DNA of 6,337 nucleotides from Fimbriiglobus sp. (GTDB taxonomy: Bacteria; Planctomycetota; Planctomycetia; Gemmatales; Gemmataceae). The position numbers and the translations under genes are program-made. Below are positions 6,155-6,337 of this stretch, piece after piece. The notes below the pieces were generated by a model, which did not search any database, was not told the origin of the DNA, and saw only the letters and a program-made list of their open reading frames with translations. The stretch is taken from contig JANXTD010000032.1 in assembly GCA_025352585.1 (NCBI GenBank), positions 1-6,337 on the forward strand. Reading direction: 5' to 3'. Position 1 is the first letter of the stretch. Each line of letters opens with the position of its first letter.

Positions 6155-6337
6155 TCAAGGCGAAGCGGACTCGCCGCGCCGGCGGCGGATCAGCAGCAGC
6201 GCCGCCCCCGCGGCGGTGAGCGTCGCGGCCGCGGCGAGCGCGGCGAGGCCGAGGTTGCGGAACTTCTTCGACTTCTCGACCGGGGCACCCTCGAACACCA
6301 CCGTCTCGGCCGAGGGGTCGTCGCCGGCCGGGCGCGG
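6155..6337 (-). CDS. Unidentified protein with C-terminal membrane anchor, 5' partial
   Basis: A minus-strand frame is open from the window edge (6337) to a TGA at 6155-6157, showing the last 60 residues of a protein whose start lies outside. About 27 polar residues (ETVVFEGAPVEKSKKF) precede a single hydrophobic helix of about 22 residues rich in Ala and Leu (visible residues about 29-50), then RRRRGESASP to the end. A helix followed by a cluster of four arginines predicts a C-terminal anchor with the tail in the cytoplasm and the bulk of the protein outside it. The stop is 31 bases before the porin ATG on the same strand, suggesting an operon. The family cannot be named from this tail. The frame is supported by the coherent membrane-anchor pattern, which the shadow frames do not give. 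Confidence 0.65.
   Translation of the reverse strand, partial: PRPAGDDPSAETVVFEGAPVEKSKKFRNLGLAALAAAATLTAAGAALLLIRRRRGESASP

Noticed and set aside
4492..6219. Long plus-strand open frame of 575 codons opposite the porin and kinase genes
   Set aside because: It is antisense to genes with clear family motifs, is rich in Arg, Ala, Gly and Val as expected of a GC-rich shadow frame, crosses several gene boundaries and matches no family I recognise.

Overview
The window is GC-rich and almost fully coding. It carries protein families that are strongly expanded in Planctomycetes: a DUF1587/DUF1595/DUF1592/DUF1588/DUF1585 haem protein and a DUF1552 (HXXSHH) protein. With the high GC content and a phosphate-selective-type porin (implying an outer membrane), this points to a Gemmata-like planctomycete. 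The taxon is inferred from family content, not from a marker gene.

Layout: two plus-strand genes fill the left half. The first (1-2004, N-terminus missing) is a multidomain 'planctomycete cytochrome' type protein with a CAGCH haem-binding motif near its C-terminus. One base after its stop, the second gene (2006-3385) encodes a DUF1552 protein with a twin-arginine-like signal. They look like a translationally coupled pair exported to the periplasm. Their biochemical role is not established. A 110-base convergent intergenic region follows (3386-3495). It holds a 98-base element of two identical hairpins in inverted orientation (3392-3489), placed exactly 6 bases from the stop codon of the gene on each side.

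The right half is on the minus strand. In transcription order it contains the end of an unidentified protein with a C-terminal membrane anchor (6155-6337, start outside the window), an OprO/OprP-type porin (4783-6123), and a soluble hybrid histidine kinase with a C-terminal receiver domain (3496-4689). The gaps are 31 and about 93-99 bases, so co-transcription is plausible but not proven. A compact GC stem-loop lies directly in front of the porin start, where a Shine-Dalgarno sequence would be expected and none is seen.

No tRNA, rRNA, CRISPR array, transposase gene or phage gene is visible. The most unusual structure is the paired-hairpin element at 3392-3489, which resembles a REP doublet (REPIN/BIME-like). 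The protein pair on the left is a known family combination of unknown function, not a clearly new system.
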